From NCBI RefSeq assembly GCF_003182155.1, contig NZ_QGTG01000004.1, positions 124,001 to 188,000 on the forward strand: a stretch of 64,000 nt of DNA. The letters are read 5' to 3'. The notes beneath the pieces are model-generated. The model was given only the letters and a program-made list of their open reading frames with translations, made no database searches and was not told where the DNA came from. Below are positions 8,219 to 16,106 of the stretch, in pieces. A program made the translations under genes and the position numbers. Position 1 is the first letter of the stretch. Every line of letters starts with the position of its first letter. This DNA comes from Chitinophaga sp. S165. GTDB taxonomy: Bacteria > Bacteroidota > Bacteroidia > Chitinophagales > Chitinophagaceae.

Positions 8219-9016
8219 CTACACCGCCTTGATCATATAATAGACACAGGTGGTCAGAAAATTCCTTACGAAAGGAATACCCGCTACAGGCCCCCATTGC
8301 AGGCGTGGTTTCAAACCAAACTTATATTTGTAAATAGGATTGATCAGGTAGAATTGTTTTTTTGTGATGCTGTATCCTTCTTTCTCCACAATACGCTCAA
8401 AACGCTCAATAGATATCCCTGTTTCCTTGATCTCCATCAATTCCGTAATAATGTTAGGCGGCTCTCCAAATGCCTTTAAAACGCCTCTATAAAGCGGATT
8501 AGGTAGCAAATGAATATAAGGCATCATATTGAGCACTTTGCTTTCGCAGGTCTGCTGGTGACCGCCATGTGGCATATACCAGGGCGGAAAGCCGAAGTAT
8601 ACCTGTCCGCGGGGAGTGAGCAGGTTTTTCAGATATCCTATGATCTTCGCCTGGTCCGGAATATGTTCAATTGCATCCTTCAGTATGATGAGATCAAAAG
8701 AGTGTTTGAATTCACCCAGAAAATCAACGTCATAAATATTTTTGTTGATGAGTTGTAAATTACCCGCATCAACATATTGCTTCAGGTAATCATGCGCCAG
8801 TGCGATCTTATCGTCGGAGAGGTCCACACCCACGCAATGGCAGCCTCTTTCCAGGAAAGGGATCAATACGCCCCCTTCACCACAGCCTATTTCCATTATC
8901 CGGAGATCCGGTGTTACCGGCATGGCTGCATCTATAAAAGGCAGCACATAATTAATGGAATTATCCACCTGTTGCTGATACCTGACATTCGCGTTGCTGT
9001 GTTGTACTAAAGACAT
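8219..9016 (-). CDS. Class I SAM-dependent methyltransferase
   Basis: A 265 aa protein if started at MSLVQHSNANVRYQ. Residues preceding that Met in the longer frame (to 9094) look non-coding and overlap the promoter region of truB. The SAM-binding core is clear: IMEIGCGEGGVL (motif I, about 41-52), VGVDLSDDKI (motif II), and IILKDAIEHIPD (motif III). The C-terminal half has FGFPPWYMPHGGHQQ and a hydrophobic tail NFLTTCVYYMIKAV. The substrate is unknown; UbiE/COQ5-like or lipid/polyketide methyltransferases share this layout. It is divergent from truB. Confidence 0.8.
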   Translation of the reverse strand: MSLVQHSNANVRYQQQVDNSINYVLPFIDAAMPVTPDLRIMEIGCGEGGVLIPFLERGCHCVGVDLSDDKIALAHDYLKQYVDAGNLQLINKNIYDVDFLGEFKHSFDLIILKDAIEHIPDQAKIIGYLKNLLTPRGQVYFGFPPWYMPHGGHQQTCESKVLNMMPYIHLLPNPLYRGVLKAFGEPPNIITELMEIKETGISIERFERIVEKEGYSITKKQFYLINPIYKYKFGLKPRLQWGPVAGIPFVRNFLTTCVYYMIKAV

Positions 9017-9107
9017 ATTATGAAAATTGCGTGAAAATAGTGAAAAAGTGCATATTTCATACCAGTATGGTGTATTATAGGATGAATGCGGCATTCCGGG
9101 TTTCTAT

Positions 9108-9115
9108 TATCTTTG
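9108..9115 (+). promoter_or_regulatory. -7 promoter element abutting the truB start codon
   Basis: TATCTTTG fits TANNTTTG and ends four bases before the truB ATG at 9120. A transcript starting at the usual distance would have almost no 5' leader. The -33 element is not recognisable. Confidence 0.5.
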
Positions 9116-9119
9116 CACG

Positions 9120-9803
9120 ATGAATCAGACAGCAGAAAAGAATATTTACGAAGAAGGACAGGTAGTGCTTATCAATAAGCCGTTGAAATGGACCTCTTTC
9201 GACGTCGTAAGAAAGATCAGGAATACCACAAAGGCCAAAACCGGTCATGCCGGAACCCTCGATCCATTGGCGACCGGATTACTGATCTGCTGTACCGGTA
9301 AAATGACTAAAAAGATCAACGAATACCAGGCGCAGGAGAAAGAATATACCGGCACTTTCACAATAGGCGCGGTTACGCCTACCTACGATCTTGAATCTGA
9401 ACCGACAGACTTCAAACCCCTGGACGGTATCACCGAGGAGAGCATTCACGCTGCTACCCGCCAGTTCCTGGGTGAACAGCAACAGCTTCCCCCGATACAT
9501 TCCGCTATTAAACAAAACGGAAAGCCTATTTATGAACTGGCGCGTAAAGGTGTCGAAGTGAAAGTGGAACCCCGTACCGTATTCATCAAAGAATTTGAGA
9601 TCACTAAAATAGAAATGCCGGTTATCTACTTCCGGGTGGTTTGTAGCACAGGTACTTACATCCGCTCCCTGGCCAACGACTTTGGCGCTGCGCTCGGTGT
9701 AGGTGGTTATATGAGCGGCCTTTGCCGTACAAGGATAGGGGAGTTCAAATTAGAGGATGCCTGGGAAATTGAGAAATTCATCGAAAAGGTAAAGGAAGGC
9801 TAA
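9120..9803 (+). CDS. truB: tRNA pseudouridine(55) synthase
   Basis: Converts U55 of the T-loop of tRNAs to pseudouridine. At 227 aa it is the short form lacking a long PUA extension. The catalytic motif GHAGTLDPLATG is at residues 42-53 with the nucleophile Asp48. Other conserved segments are LINKPLKWTSFD near 18-29, IHSAIKQNGKPIYELARKG, and CSTGTYIRSLANDFG near 180. It stands alone, with the 11-base-periodic element directly downstream. Confidence 0.95.
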   Translation: MNQTAEKNIYEEGQVVLINKPLKWTSFDVVRKIRNTTKAKTGHAGTLDPLATGLLICCTGKMTKKINEYQAQEKEYTGTFTIGAVTPTYDLESEPTDFKPLDGITEESIHAATRQFLGEQQQLPPIHSAIKQNGKPIYELARKGVEVKVEPRTVFIKEFEITKIEMPVIYFRVVCSTGTYIRSLANDFGAALGVGGYMSGLCRTRIGEFKLEDAWEIEKFIEKVKEG

Positions 9804-9806
9804 CAT

Positions 9807-9898
9807 AAAAAGTACGCTTTTACCTGTTCAAGTCCAGGGATGCGTCGTGTATGTCTCATGTATGCGTCGTGTATAAGGCATGTATAAAGCGTACTTTT
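9807..9898. repeat. Intergenic element: 13-base inverted repeat enclosing an 11-base periodic array
   Basis: AAAAGTACGCTTT near the left end is the reverse complement of AAAGCGTACTTTT (9886-9898). Between them four consecutive 11-mers follow the pattern T....C.TGTA: TGCGTCGTGTA (9841), TGTCTCATGTA (9852), TGCGTCGTGTA (9863) and TAAGGCATGTA (9874). The left boundary AAAAAGTACGCTTTTA (9807-9822) recurs with 14 of 16 identities at 27607-27622. It sits between the convergent truB and tamL genes. Confidence 0.8.
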
Positions 9899-10004
9899 AA
9901 TCCTGATACATATTTTTTCCTTTCAGATAAGATCTGGTAATATCCCCCGGATAAAACCAGATCAGCCCTGCCGGGTCAATTGTCACCACCTGCCGGGACC
10001 GGCA

Positions 10005-12437
10005 TTAGAACGGATACCCTATCGCCACGTTCCAGATAATATTATCCCTTCTCCACTGCGAGTTTCCGAGGTGCCACTCGCTAAGATACCATCCGTTTTT
10101 GTTCCCTGTGAAGTAAGGAACCTTCACCGGTACCCCCCAGTCAAGCCTGATCAGGAAGAACGAAAAGTCAAGCCTTAACCCGGCACCGGTACCGATAGCA
10201 AGGTCACGATAGAGGTTTTTCAGCCTGAACTCACCTCCCGCACGAATAGTATCCTTCCGCAACATCCAGATATTTCCCATGTCGAGGAAGGTCGCGCCTT
10301 TAAGATTGATACTGCCGTTAAACAGACGCAAAAGGTCAAAGCGGTATTCTATATTTCCCTCCAGTTTCATATCGCCGGTCTGGTCGGGGAAGTTACTGGC
10401 AGTGATGGAACTATCCTTGAAGATGCCCGGTCCAAGCGTACGGAGCCGCCAGGCACGGATACTATTAGGTCCGCCGGCAGTAAACTGGCGGATGTATGGC
10501 ATTACATCCGATTTTCCGTAGGGAATACCTACACCACCATAAATGCGGGTGGCCAGGGTGGTATGATTCGTCAATGTCCAGTAGTGCCTGTAGTCTGCCT
10601 CCAGTTTGAGGAAATTCGCGATCGGCATATTGGTCAGGCTCTCCAGGTTTGTTCCCTTACCGGATATACTTCCCCAGAGACTGTTAATGCCGTTCAGCCA
10701 ACCGCCGGACTCTTCGATATTGGCCCGGAAGTAGGAATAATGGTTCCTGTGCAGCAAATCGTTGTTGCTGTAGATATATGTTACGTTCTCACCGCCGATA
10801 AACACCGGTTCGAAACTTCTTTTCAGATAAGGGTTTTTATTCACAGTGCTGTCCCTGAACAAAGAGTTCAGGTTCACCCCCACATAGTTCAGGGAGATCG
10901 GCTTAACGATCCAGCGTTTATACAGGCTCTGATTCCACTCATACCCGAAAGAGGCATTCACGTTGGAAATATAGAACTTCTCCGAACGGGTCAGATAATC
11001 GATACCCGTAGTAAGCCTGGTACGTACGGTCGACTTACTGCGCTGTGCAATACGGAAAGGTGTAATGAACCGTGGGAAGATCAGGCTGACCTGTCCGCCT
11101 ATTTCCTGCGATTGCAGCATCCATTTATTTTGCGTCCGGATCAGCTCAATACCCGTATTCAGACTTACATTCAGCTGGGTAGCTGAACGGCCGACGTTCA
11201 GATGCCGGTAGCTCAGGCTGACGCCACTACCCAATGGATAGTCGGAACTGGTGCTGACCTCAAAGTTGGCCCCGATTTCCTGGCGCCTTTTAGGAGTCAT
11301 AAAAATATAAGTGTTCAGCGTATTCGGCGTGTCTTTCCTTTCCCGGTATTGCAGGTTTACGAACTGCCAGGCGCCCAGATCGTAAAGGCGGTTAATAGCG
11401 TCATTGGTGCGCTGCTGGGAAAAGCGTTCATTCTTTTTCAACAATACAGACCTGTAAAGTACGGCCGGCTTCAGAATGTCCTGGCGGTAGCGGATCACCA
11501 GGCCCCGTCGTGTGGTGGTCTTAAACATTGAATCGGCGGTACTGCCGTAAGAAGGATAATCCGGGTAAGCAATGATGCTGTCCAGTGTGTACTGCTGATA
11601 GCGGATAGATGAATCTTCCGGATTCCAGATCTTCACCGTAATATCCATTTTAGGCCTGTCCATTCCCTTACGCTCATTATACACGTTCACGATCCCTTCG
11701 AAAGGGTTCATCAGGTTGCGGAACAGTGTTTTATGCAGGGTATCGATCTCAAATTCAATAGCGTCACGGTCAAACTTGTAATAGCCGGCATTGCGTATCA
11801 CACGCATCAGCCTTTCACGTTCACTGCCAAGCACTTCCTGTTTGTAGGCCATGCCTGACTTAACCAGGGCAAGCGATTCACTTTCTTTGACCAGTTTCAG
11901 CAGATTGGTATCCGGTATTTCATAACGGATCTTATTGATCACGAAGTTCTTACCGGTATTGACCTTGTAGGTAACATTGACTTTCTGTCGTTTGATAGAT
12001 TCCTCGTAATCTACCGTAGCATAGAAATACCCCTGATTATTCAGGTAGCTGACCATGCGCTTGACAGATTCTTTGGTCTTCATGGAATCGTAGATCATCG
12101 GCTCTTCCAGGTTCCTCGGAGCGAGCATCAGGTTCCAGAACCAGTTGGACTTTTTCTCATTATACTTCTGGTTGTACAGCCAAACCTTGAAACGGGTGCC
12201 CATAAGCAGGGTATTGGACTGTTGCATCATCAGTTGTTTGGAAGTCAGAGAAGAGCGGATGTCCTGTTTTTCTATTGAGGACGCTTCTCCTTTCACATCG
12301 ACATCTGCATCGACATAAAGCAGCTGATTCTTTTGCAGGTATTTGGTATTGGAACAAGCAGCCAGCGCCAGAGTGGTCATCAGGATGATTATATAGTTCA
12401 GATAATTGAAAAGGGAACTATGTGGCCGCTGCTGCAT
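10005..12437 (-). CDS. tamL: BamA/TamA family outer membrane protein, TamL-type lipoprotein
   Basis: 810 aa from the ATG at 12437. The signal peptide ends in the lipobox LALAACSN (Cys near residue 27), the hallmark of the lipidated Bacteroidota TamA variant, TamL. POTRA-like regions follow (for example GYFYATVDYEE and GKNFVINKIRYEIPD), then a C-terminal Omp85 barrel with TAGGPNSIRAWRLRTLGPG (VRGF/Y-like region) and GTGAGLRLDFSFFLIRLDWG. The chain ends in the aromatic NVAIGYPF. The family assists insertion of proteins into the outer membrane. No tamB gene adjoins it here. The open frame continues to a TTG at 12446, a poorer start. Confidence 0.9.
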   Translation of the reverse strand: MQQRPHSSLFNYLNYIIILMTTLALAACSNTKYLQKNQLLYVDADVDVKGEASSIEKQDIRSSLTSKQLMMQQSNTLLMGTRFKVWLYNQKYNEKKSNWFWNLMLAPRNLEEPMIYDSMKTKESVKRMVSYLNNQGYFYATVDYEESIKRQKVNVTYKVNTGKNFVINKIRYEIPDTNLLKLVKESESLALVKSGMAYKQEVLGSERERLMRVIRNAGYYKFDRDAIEFEIDTLHKTLFRNLMNPFEGIVNVYNERKGMDRPKMDITVKIWNPEDSSIRYQQYTLDSIIAYPDYPSYGSTADSMFKTTTRRGLVIRYRQDILKPAVLYRSVLLKKNERFSQQRTNDAINRLYDLGAWQFVNLQYRERKDTPNTLNTYIFMTPKRRQEIGANFEVSTSSDYPLGSGVSLSYRHLNVGRSATQLNVSLNTGIELIRTQNKWMLQSQEIGGQVSLIFPRFITPFRIAQRSKSTVRTRLTTGIDYLTRSEKFYISNVNASFGYEWNQSLYKRWIVKPISLNYVGVNLNSLFRDSTVNKNPYLKRSFEPVFIGGENVTYIYSNNDLLHRNHYSYFRANIEESGGWLNGINSLWGSISGKGTNLESLTNMPIANFLKLEADYRHYWTLTNHTTLATRIYGGVGIPYGKSDVMPYIRQFTAGGPNSIRAWRLRTLGPGIFKDSSITASNFPDQTGDMKLEGNIEYRFDLLRLFNGSINLKGATFLDMGNIWMLRKDTIRAGGEFRLKNLYRDLAIGTGAGLRLDFSFFLIRLDWGVPVKVPYFTGNKNGWYLSEWHLGNSQWRRDNIIWNVAIGYPF

Positions 12438-12510
12438 CAGAGTCAATACAATTATTAATAGTTAGAAGCTTTGTTTTCTGTTTATTTCCATAGAGGCCAG
12501 TCCGCGTGGC

Positions 12511-12541
12511 TTTGCCGATTAAAAGAATTCATGTAGGTTTG
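12511..12541 (+). promoter_or_regulatory. Consensus promoter of the TrmH-type gene
   Basis: TTTG (12511-12514), a 19-base spacer, then TAGGTTTG (12534-12541). The ATG is at 12547, so the transcript is predicted to start at or within a few bases of the start codon. Confidence 0.75.
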
Positions 12542-12546
12542 GCTCT

Positions 12547-13293
12547 ATGTTGTCGAAGGCGCAAATTAAGTATATTCAATCATTACAGCATAAAAAATAC
12601 CGTCAAAAATCCGGCCAGTTCATTGCTGAAGGAGATAAGATCGTTCCGGAGCTGCTACAGGAAGGCATTCCGGTGAAGGAGGTATATGCAACTGCCGCAT
12701 GGATCAGTACTCATAGGTCTTTGCTTGACCGCACGCCGGCAGTAGCTGTTGCCGAAGTAGAAGAAAGTGTCCTGAAACAATTGTCTGCCCTCACGACACC
12801 TAATCAGGCATTGGCCCTCCTGGATATCCCGGGATCTGCAAGCGTAGACCTGGCAGCTTTAAAAGGAAAGGTTTCGCTGGCCCTGGAAACTATCCAGGAC
12901 CCTGGTAATATGGGCACGATCATTCGTATAGCCGACTGGTTCGGTATCCGTCAGATCATTTGCTCGCCCGACTGTGTGGACGCCTATAATCCAAAGACGA
13001 TCCAGGCTACCATGGGAAGCATCGCCCGTGTACATGTCCTGGAAAGTGATATCGTTACTTTATTACAGCAGGCAGGAGTACCGTCATACGCCGCCACCCT
13101 GCATGGTACAGATATCACGCAATTCACGAAACTAAATGAAGGGATTATCCTGATAGGGAATGAGTCCCGCGGACTAAGTGACGCGGTAATTGCTGCCAGT
13201 ACACACAAAATCACCATTCCAAGACTGGGAGGAGCTGAATCCTTGAATGCCGGTGTTGCTGCTGGTATTATCTGTGGAAGATTGTTAGTATGA
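12547..13293 (+). CDS. TrmH/SpoU family RNA 2'-O-methyltransferase
   Basis: SPOUT-fold RNA ribose methyltransferase of 248 aa. The N-terminal substrate-binding part has KKYRQKSGQFIAEGDKIV. The three SpoU motifs are clear: ETIQDPGNMGTIIRIADWFG (motif 1, about residues 117-136), IGNESRGLSDAV (motif 2, about 207-218), and IPRLGGAESLNAGVAAGI (motif 3, about 226-243), which together build the trefoil knot for SAM. The target may be 23S rRNA or tRNA and cannot be specified. It is monocistronic between two divergent or convergent neighbours. Confidence 0.9.
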   Translation: MLSKAQIKYIQSLQHKKYRQKSGQFIAEGDKIVPELLQEGIPVKEVYATAAWISTHRSLLDRTPAVAVAEVEESVLKQLSALTTPNQALALLDIPGSASVDLAALKGKVSLALETIQDPGNMGTIIRIADWFGIRQIICSPDCVDAYNPKTIQATMGSIARVHVLESDIVTLLQQAGVPSYAATLHGTDITQFTKLNEGIILIGNESRGLSDAVIAASTHKITIPRLGGAESLNAGVAAGIICGRLLV

Positions 13294-13311
13294 TAATGTT
13301 TGAACTAAGTT

Positions 13312-13360
13312 ATAAAAGAAGAAGTCCATAGCACTGAGCGCTATGGACTTCTTCTTTTAT
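13312..13360. terminator. Perfect 21-bp bidirectional terminator
   Basis: ATAAAAGAAGAAGTCCATAGC (13312-13332) is fully complementary to the strand at 13340-13360, with a seven-base loop. It has T-rich tails on both strands and serves the convergent TrmH-type and permease genes. Confidence 0.9.
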
Positions 13361-13372
13361 CATCATCAATGA

Positions 13373-14605
13373 TCACTTAAATTGAATGGCTTTCACCGGT
13401 GTGATTTTTTCGATAATGAGAGAAGGTACGATCAATACTACCACGGAAACAGCTAACGTACAAACGTCGATCAATACCACCTGCCACCATTTCAGCGAAA
13501 TAGCCGCTACAGACATGTAGTAAGATTCTTCCGGCAGTTTAAAGAACCCGGTTGTTTGCTGCAGGAACGCCAGACCGAGGCCCAGAATATTTCCCAGAAT
13601 AATTCCGGCTATGACAATGTACGCCGCCTGGGTAATGAATATCGCCTGGATGTTGAAATTACGCATGCCCAGCGCTTTCAGAATACCGATCATGTTTGTC
13701 CGCTCAAGAATAAGTATGAGCAATGCAGTGATCATATTGATTGACGCTACGATAGACATGATCCAAAGGATAATATCCTCATTTTTACTCTGTAAGCGCA
13801 GCCAGGCAAAGATGTTGGGATAGATCTCTTCGATGGAACGGAGGAAGAGTTTATCGGGTATCACTTCATAGGCCGCTGTTCCCACTTCTTTAAGCTGACG
13901 ATAATCGTCTGTAAAGATCTCATATCCGCCAACGCTGCCCGGTTCCCAGTTATTGAGCTTACGGATCAGTTCAAGATCTCCCAATACATATGTCTTGTCA
14001 TATTCTTCAATGCCTGTTTTATATATGCCGCTGATGGTCAGCTTACGCGCCCTGGGCGGTTGTCCTGCACCCTGAATAAAATAGATGATCACCGGATCAT
14101 GGAGTTTCAGCTGTAACTCTTTCGCAAGTCTTGCCGAAATAAGTATCTCCTGGGCATAACTACTGTCGTTATAGTGAATGGGAGAACCCTCCTGCAGGAA
14201 TTGCTTCAGGTGGTCCCAGTCATAATGACGGTCCACACCTTTTAAAATAACGCCTTCCAGATCTTTTTCTGCTTTTATTATAGCAGATTTGGTCGCATAA
14301 GCGTTTACTGTATTAATACCTGGTATCTCTTTGAGATGCTTTACCATGAAGGTGTCTGCCGGGAAGGGAATTTGTTCTGTCAGCGGACCGGCATTGGGCT
14401 GATACTGTGTAATGTGCATATGCCCCCAGAAACTGAATATTTTCTGTTGGATCACTTCCTGGAAGCCGTTCACCAATGCCACCGCCAGTATCATTACCGC
14501 CACGCTTATCCCCGTAGCTGCAATAGCTATGTTGATAATGAACTTTGAAAACGAGGAATACCGGTTAAAGGCTATTCTCTTGGCAATGAAGGCAGGCAAA
14601 ATCAT
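13373..14605 (-). CDS. ABC transporter permease, LolE/FtsX (MacB-type) family
   Basis: 410 aa starting MILPAFIAKRIAF. The open frame continues upstream to 14791 but overlaps the divergent gene and is not typical. A first transmembrane helix near residues 22-45 (IAIAATGISVAVMILAVALVNGF) is followed by a large periplasmic domain with KDLEGVILKGVDRHYDW and IPDKLFLRSIEEIYPN. Three C-terminal helices follow, including ILWIMSIVASINMITALLILI and LERTNMIGILKALGM, the FtsX coupling region. This is the LolC/LolE layout for lipoprotein release from the inner membrane. The ATPase partner is not in the window, and other MacB-like roles remain possible. Confidence 0.85.
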   Translation of the reverse strand: MILPAFIAKRIAFNRYSSFSKFIINIAIAATGISVAVMILAVALVNGFQEVIQQKIFSFWGHMHITQYQPNAGPLTEQIPFPADTFMVKHLKEIPGINTVNAYATKSAIIKAEKDLEGVILKGVDRHYDWDHLKQFLQEGSPIHYNDSSYAQEILISARLAKELQLKLHDPVIIYFIQGAGQPPRARKLTISGIYKTGIEEYDKTYVLGDLELIRKLNNWEPGSVGGYEIFTDDYRQLKEVGTAAYEVIPDKLFLRSIEEIYPNIFAWLRLQSKNEDIILWIMSIVASINMITALLILILERTNMIGILKALGMRNFNIQAIFITQAAYIVIAGIILGNILGLGLAFLQQTTGFFKLPEESYYMSVAAISLKWWQVVLIDVCTLAVSVVVLIVPSLIIEKITPVKAIQFK

Positions 14606-14711
14606 AAGACAAATGTATTGAATATAATCATAAACAGCCGGCCGCTCATAAAGGAAGGTGCCTGCTGCAAGTTGAAAAAATAGTACCTTAATGTTTACTT
14701 GAAACGCGATT

Positions 14712-16004
14712 ATGAAGTTAAAATCCCTCTTCTGTATACTGGTAATGTGTTTACTGGCATACGTTCTGCCAACTGTAGCGCAGGAAAACACTATTGGTCC
14801 GGACCATGTTTATTATAGTAATATCCGGTCTGTTAAGCTGAACCAGGCTGGCGATCAGCTGAGTTATCCCATTATTACCCTCAATGGCAGTGAAAGACTG
14901 GAATTGAGTTTTGACGACATGGATAACGATGTAAAGAACTACTTCTATACATACGTGTTATGTAATGCTGACTGGGCGCCCGCACAGATCAATCAGGTGG
15001 AATACCTGCGCGGCTTTTCCGAAAACAGGATCCAGGATTACCGGTTCTCCAGTATTGCTTTACAGAAATATACCCACTATACCGTACAGCTACCAAACGC
15101 GAACTGTTATCCTACAAGATCAGGTAATTACCTGCTGAAGGTTTACCTGGACAGCGATACCAGTCAGCTGGTATTAACACGCCGTATGCTGGTGGTAGGT
15201 AATAAGGCCAGCGTGAGCGGCTTCGTGCAGCAACCCGTTACTCCAAAGATCTTCAGGACACACCATAGGATCAACTTTTCCGTGAATACCGCCGGACTGA
15301 ATATCGTGAACCCCTTCGATCAGACGAAAGTGGTTATCCTGCAGAACTACCGTTGGGATAACGCAATTAAATTCCCTCGTCCCTTGTTTATTAAAGGCAC
15401 TGTGCTTGAATACAACTGGGAAGTAGATGCTGTTATGCCGGCCGGTAAGGAATGGCGCTGGATAGATCTTCGCAGCTTCCGTTTACAGACAGAGCGGGTG
15501 AGGACTACAGAGTATGCAAAAGATCATACCGATGTCTACGCCATGCCTGATATCGAAAGAGGTAATAAAATGTACCAGTTCATCAAAGATATCAATGGCC
15601 TGTACTACCTGGCCACACTGGATGATTATAACCCGTTCTTTGAAGGAGATTATGCCACGGTACATTTCAATTTTCCGGTGCCGGAACCTTACGCAGGTTA
15701 CAGCATGTATATTATTGGTGAGCTTACAAACTATGAGTGTGACGATAATAGCAGAATGGTGTACAATCCAGCCAGCAGGGCATATGAAGGCTCACTGTTC
15801 CTCAAACAGGGTTTTTATAACTACCAGTATGCATTAGTAGATGATACAAGGATGGGAAGTAAACCCAGCACTGAATTGACAGAAGGCAACTGGTGGGAAG
15901 CAGAGGACAATTATACTATCCTCGTTTATTACCGGGCGTTAGGTGGACGTGCTGATGAACTGGTAACTACAACAACGCTGAATTCAATATTAAGCAGGAA
16001 ATAA
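14712..16004 (+). CDS. Type IX secretion system Plug protein (DUF5103)
   Basis: 430 aa with a signal peptide (MKLKSLFCILVMCLLAYV, cleavage near VAQEN). The body is beta-rich: HVYYSNIRSVKLNQAGDQLS, LELSFDDMDNDVKNYFYTYVLCNADW, LRGFSENRIQDY and a conserved MPDIERGN segment. This arrangement is that of DUF5103, identified in Flavobacterium as the Plug that seals the periplasmic side of the SprA translocon of the type IX secretion system. The presence of Plug implies that this organism has a T9SS. The gene stands alone and is followed by a terminator. Confidence 0.85.
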   Translation: MKLKSLFCILVMCLLAYVLPTVAQENTIGPDHVYYSNIRSVKLNQAGDQLSYPIITLNGSERLELSFDDMDNDVKNYFYTYVLCNADWAPAQINQVEYLRGFSENRIQDYRFSSIALQKYTHYTVQLPNANCYPTRSGNYLLKVYLDSDTSQLVLTRRMLVVGNKASVSGFVQQPVTPKIFRTHHRINFSVNTAGLNIVNPFDQTKVVILQNYRWDNAIKFPRPLFIKGTVLEYNWEVDAVMPAGKEWRWIDLRSFRLQTERVRTTEYAKDHTDVYAMPDIERGNKMYQFIKDINGLYYLATLDDYNPFFEGDYATVHFNFPVPEPYAGYSMYIIGELTNYECDDNSRMVYNPASRAYEGSLFLKQGFYNYQYALVDDTRMGSKPSTELTEGNWWEAEDNYTILVYYRALGGRADELVTTTTLNSILSRK

Positions 16005-16021
16005 GTAACTACATAAAAAGC

Positions 16022-16061
16022 AACGCGTCCATAGCATGATGTACTATGGACGCGTTTTTTT
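16022..16061. terminator. Bidirectional terminator
   Basis: AACGCGTCCATAG (16022-16034) pairs with CTATGGACGCGTT (16044-16056) and a T-run follows. It lies between the convergent Plug and NDH-2 genes. Confidence 0.85.
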
Positions 16062-16106
16062 ATTACTGCGGATGTTATGCTGCGTAGCGTACGTTCCGCC
16101 AAATGT

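Noticed and set aside
9017-9094. N-terminal extension of the methyltransferase
   Set aside because: Residues do not look like a conserved domain and would overlap the truB promoter region.
9841-9884. Two 22-base near-repeats that could suggest a CRISPR array
   Set aside because: No spacers exist between the units and the real period is 11; no cas genes nearby.
14606-14791. N-terminal extension of the LolE/FtsX-like permease
   Set aside because: Overlaps the divergent Plug gene start; the internal Met (MILPAFIAKR) fits the family's start.
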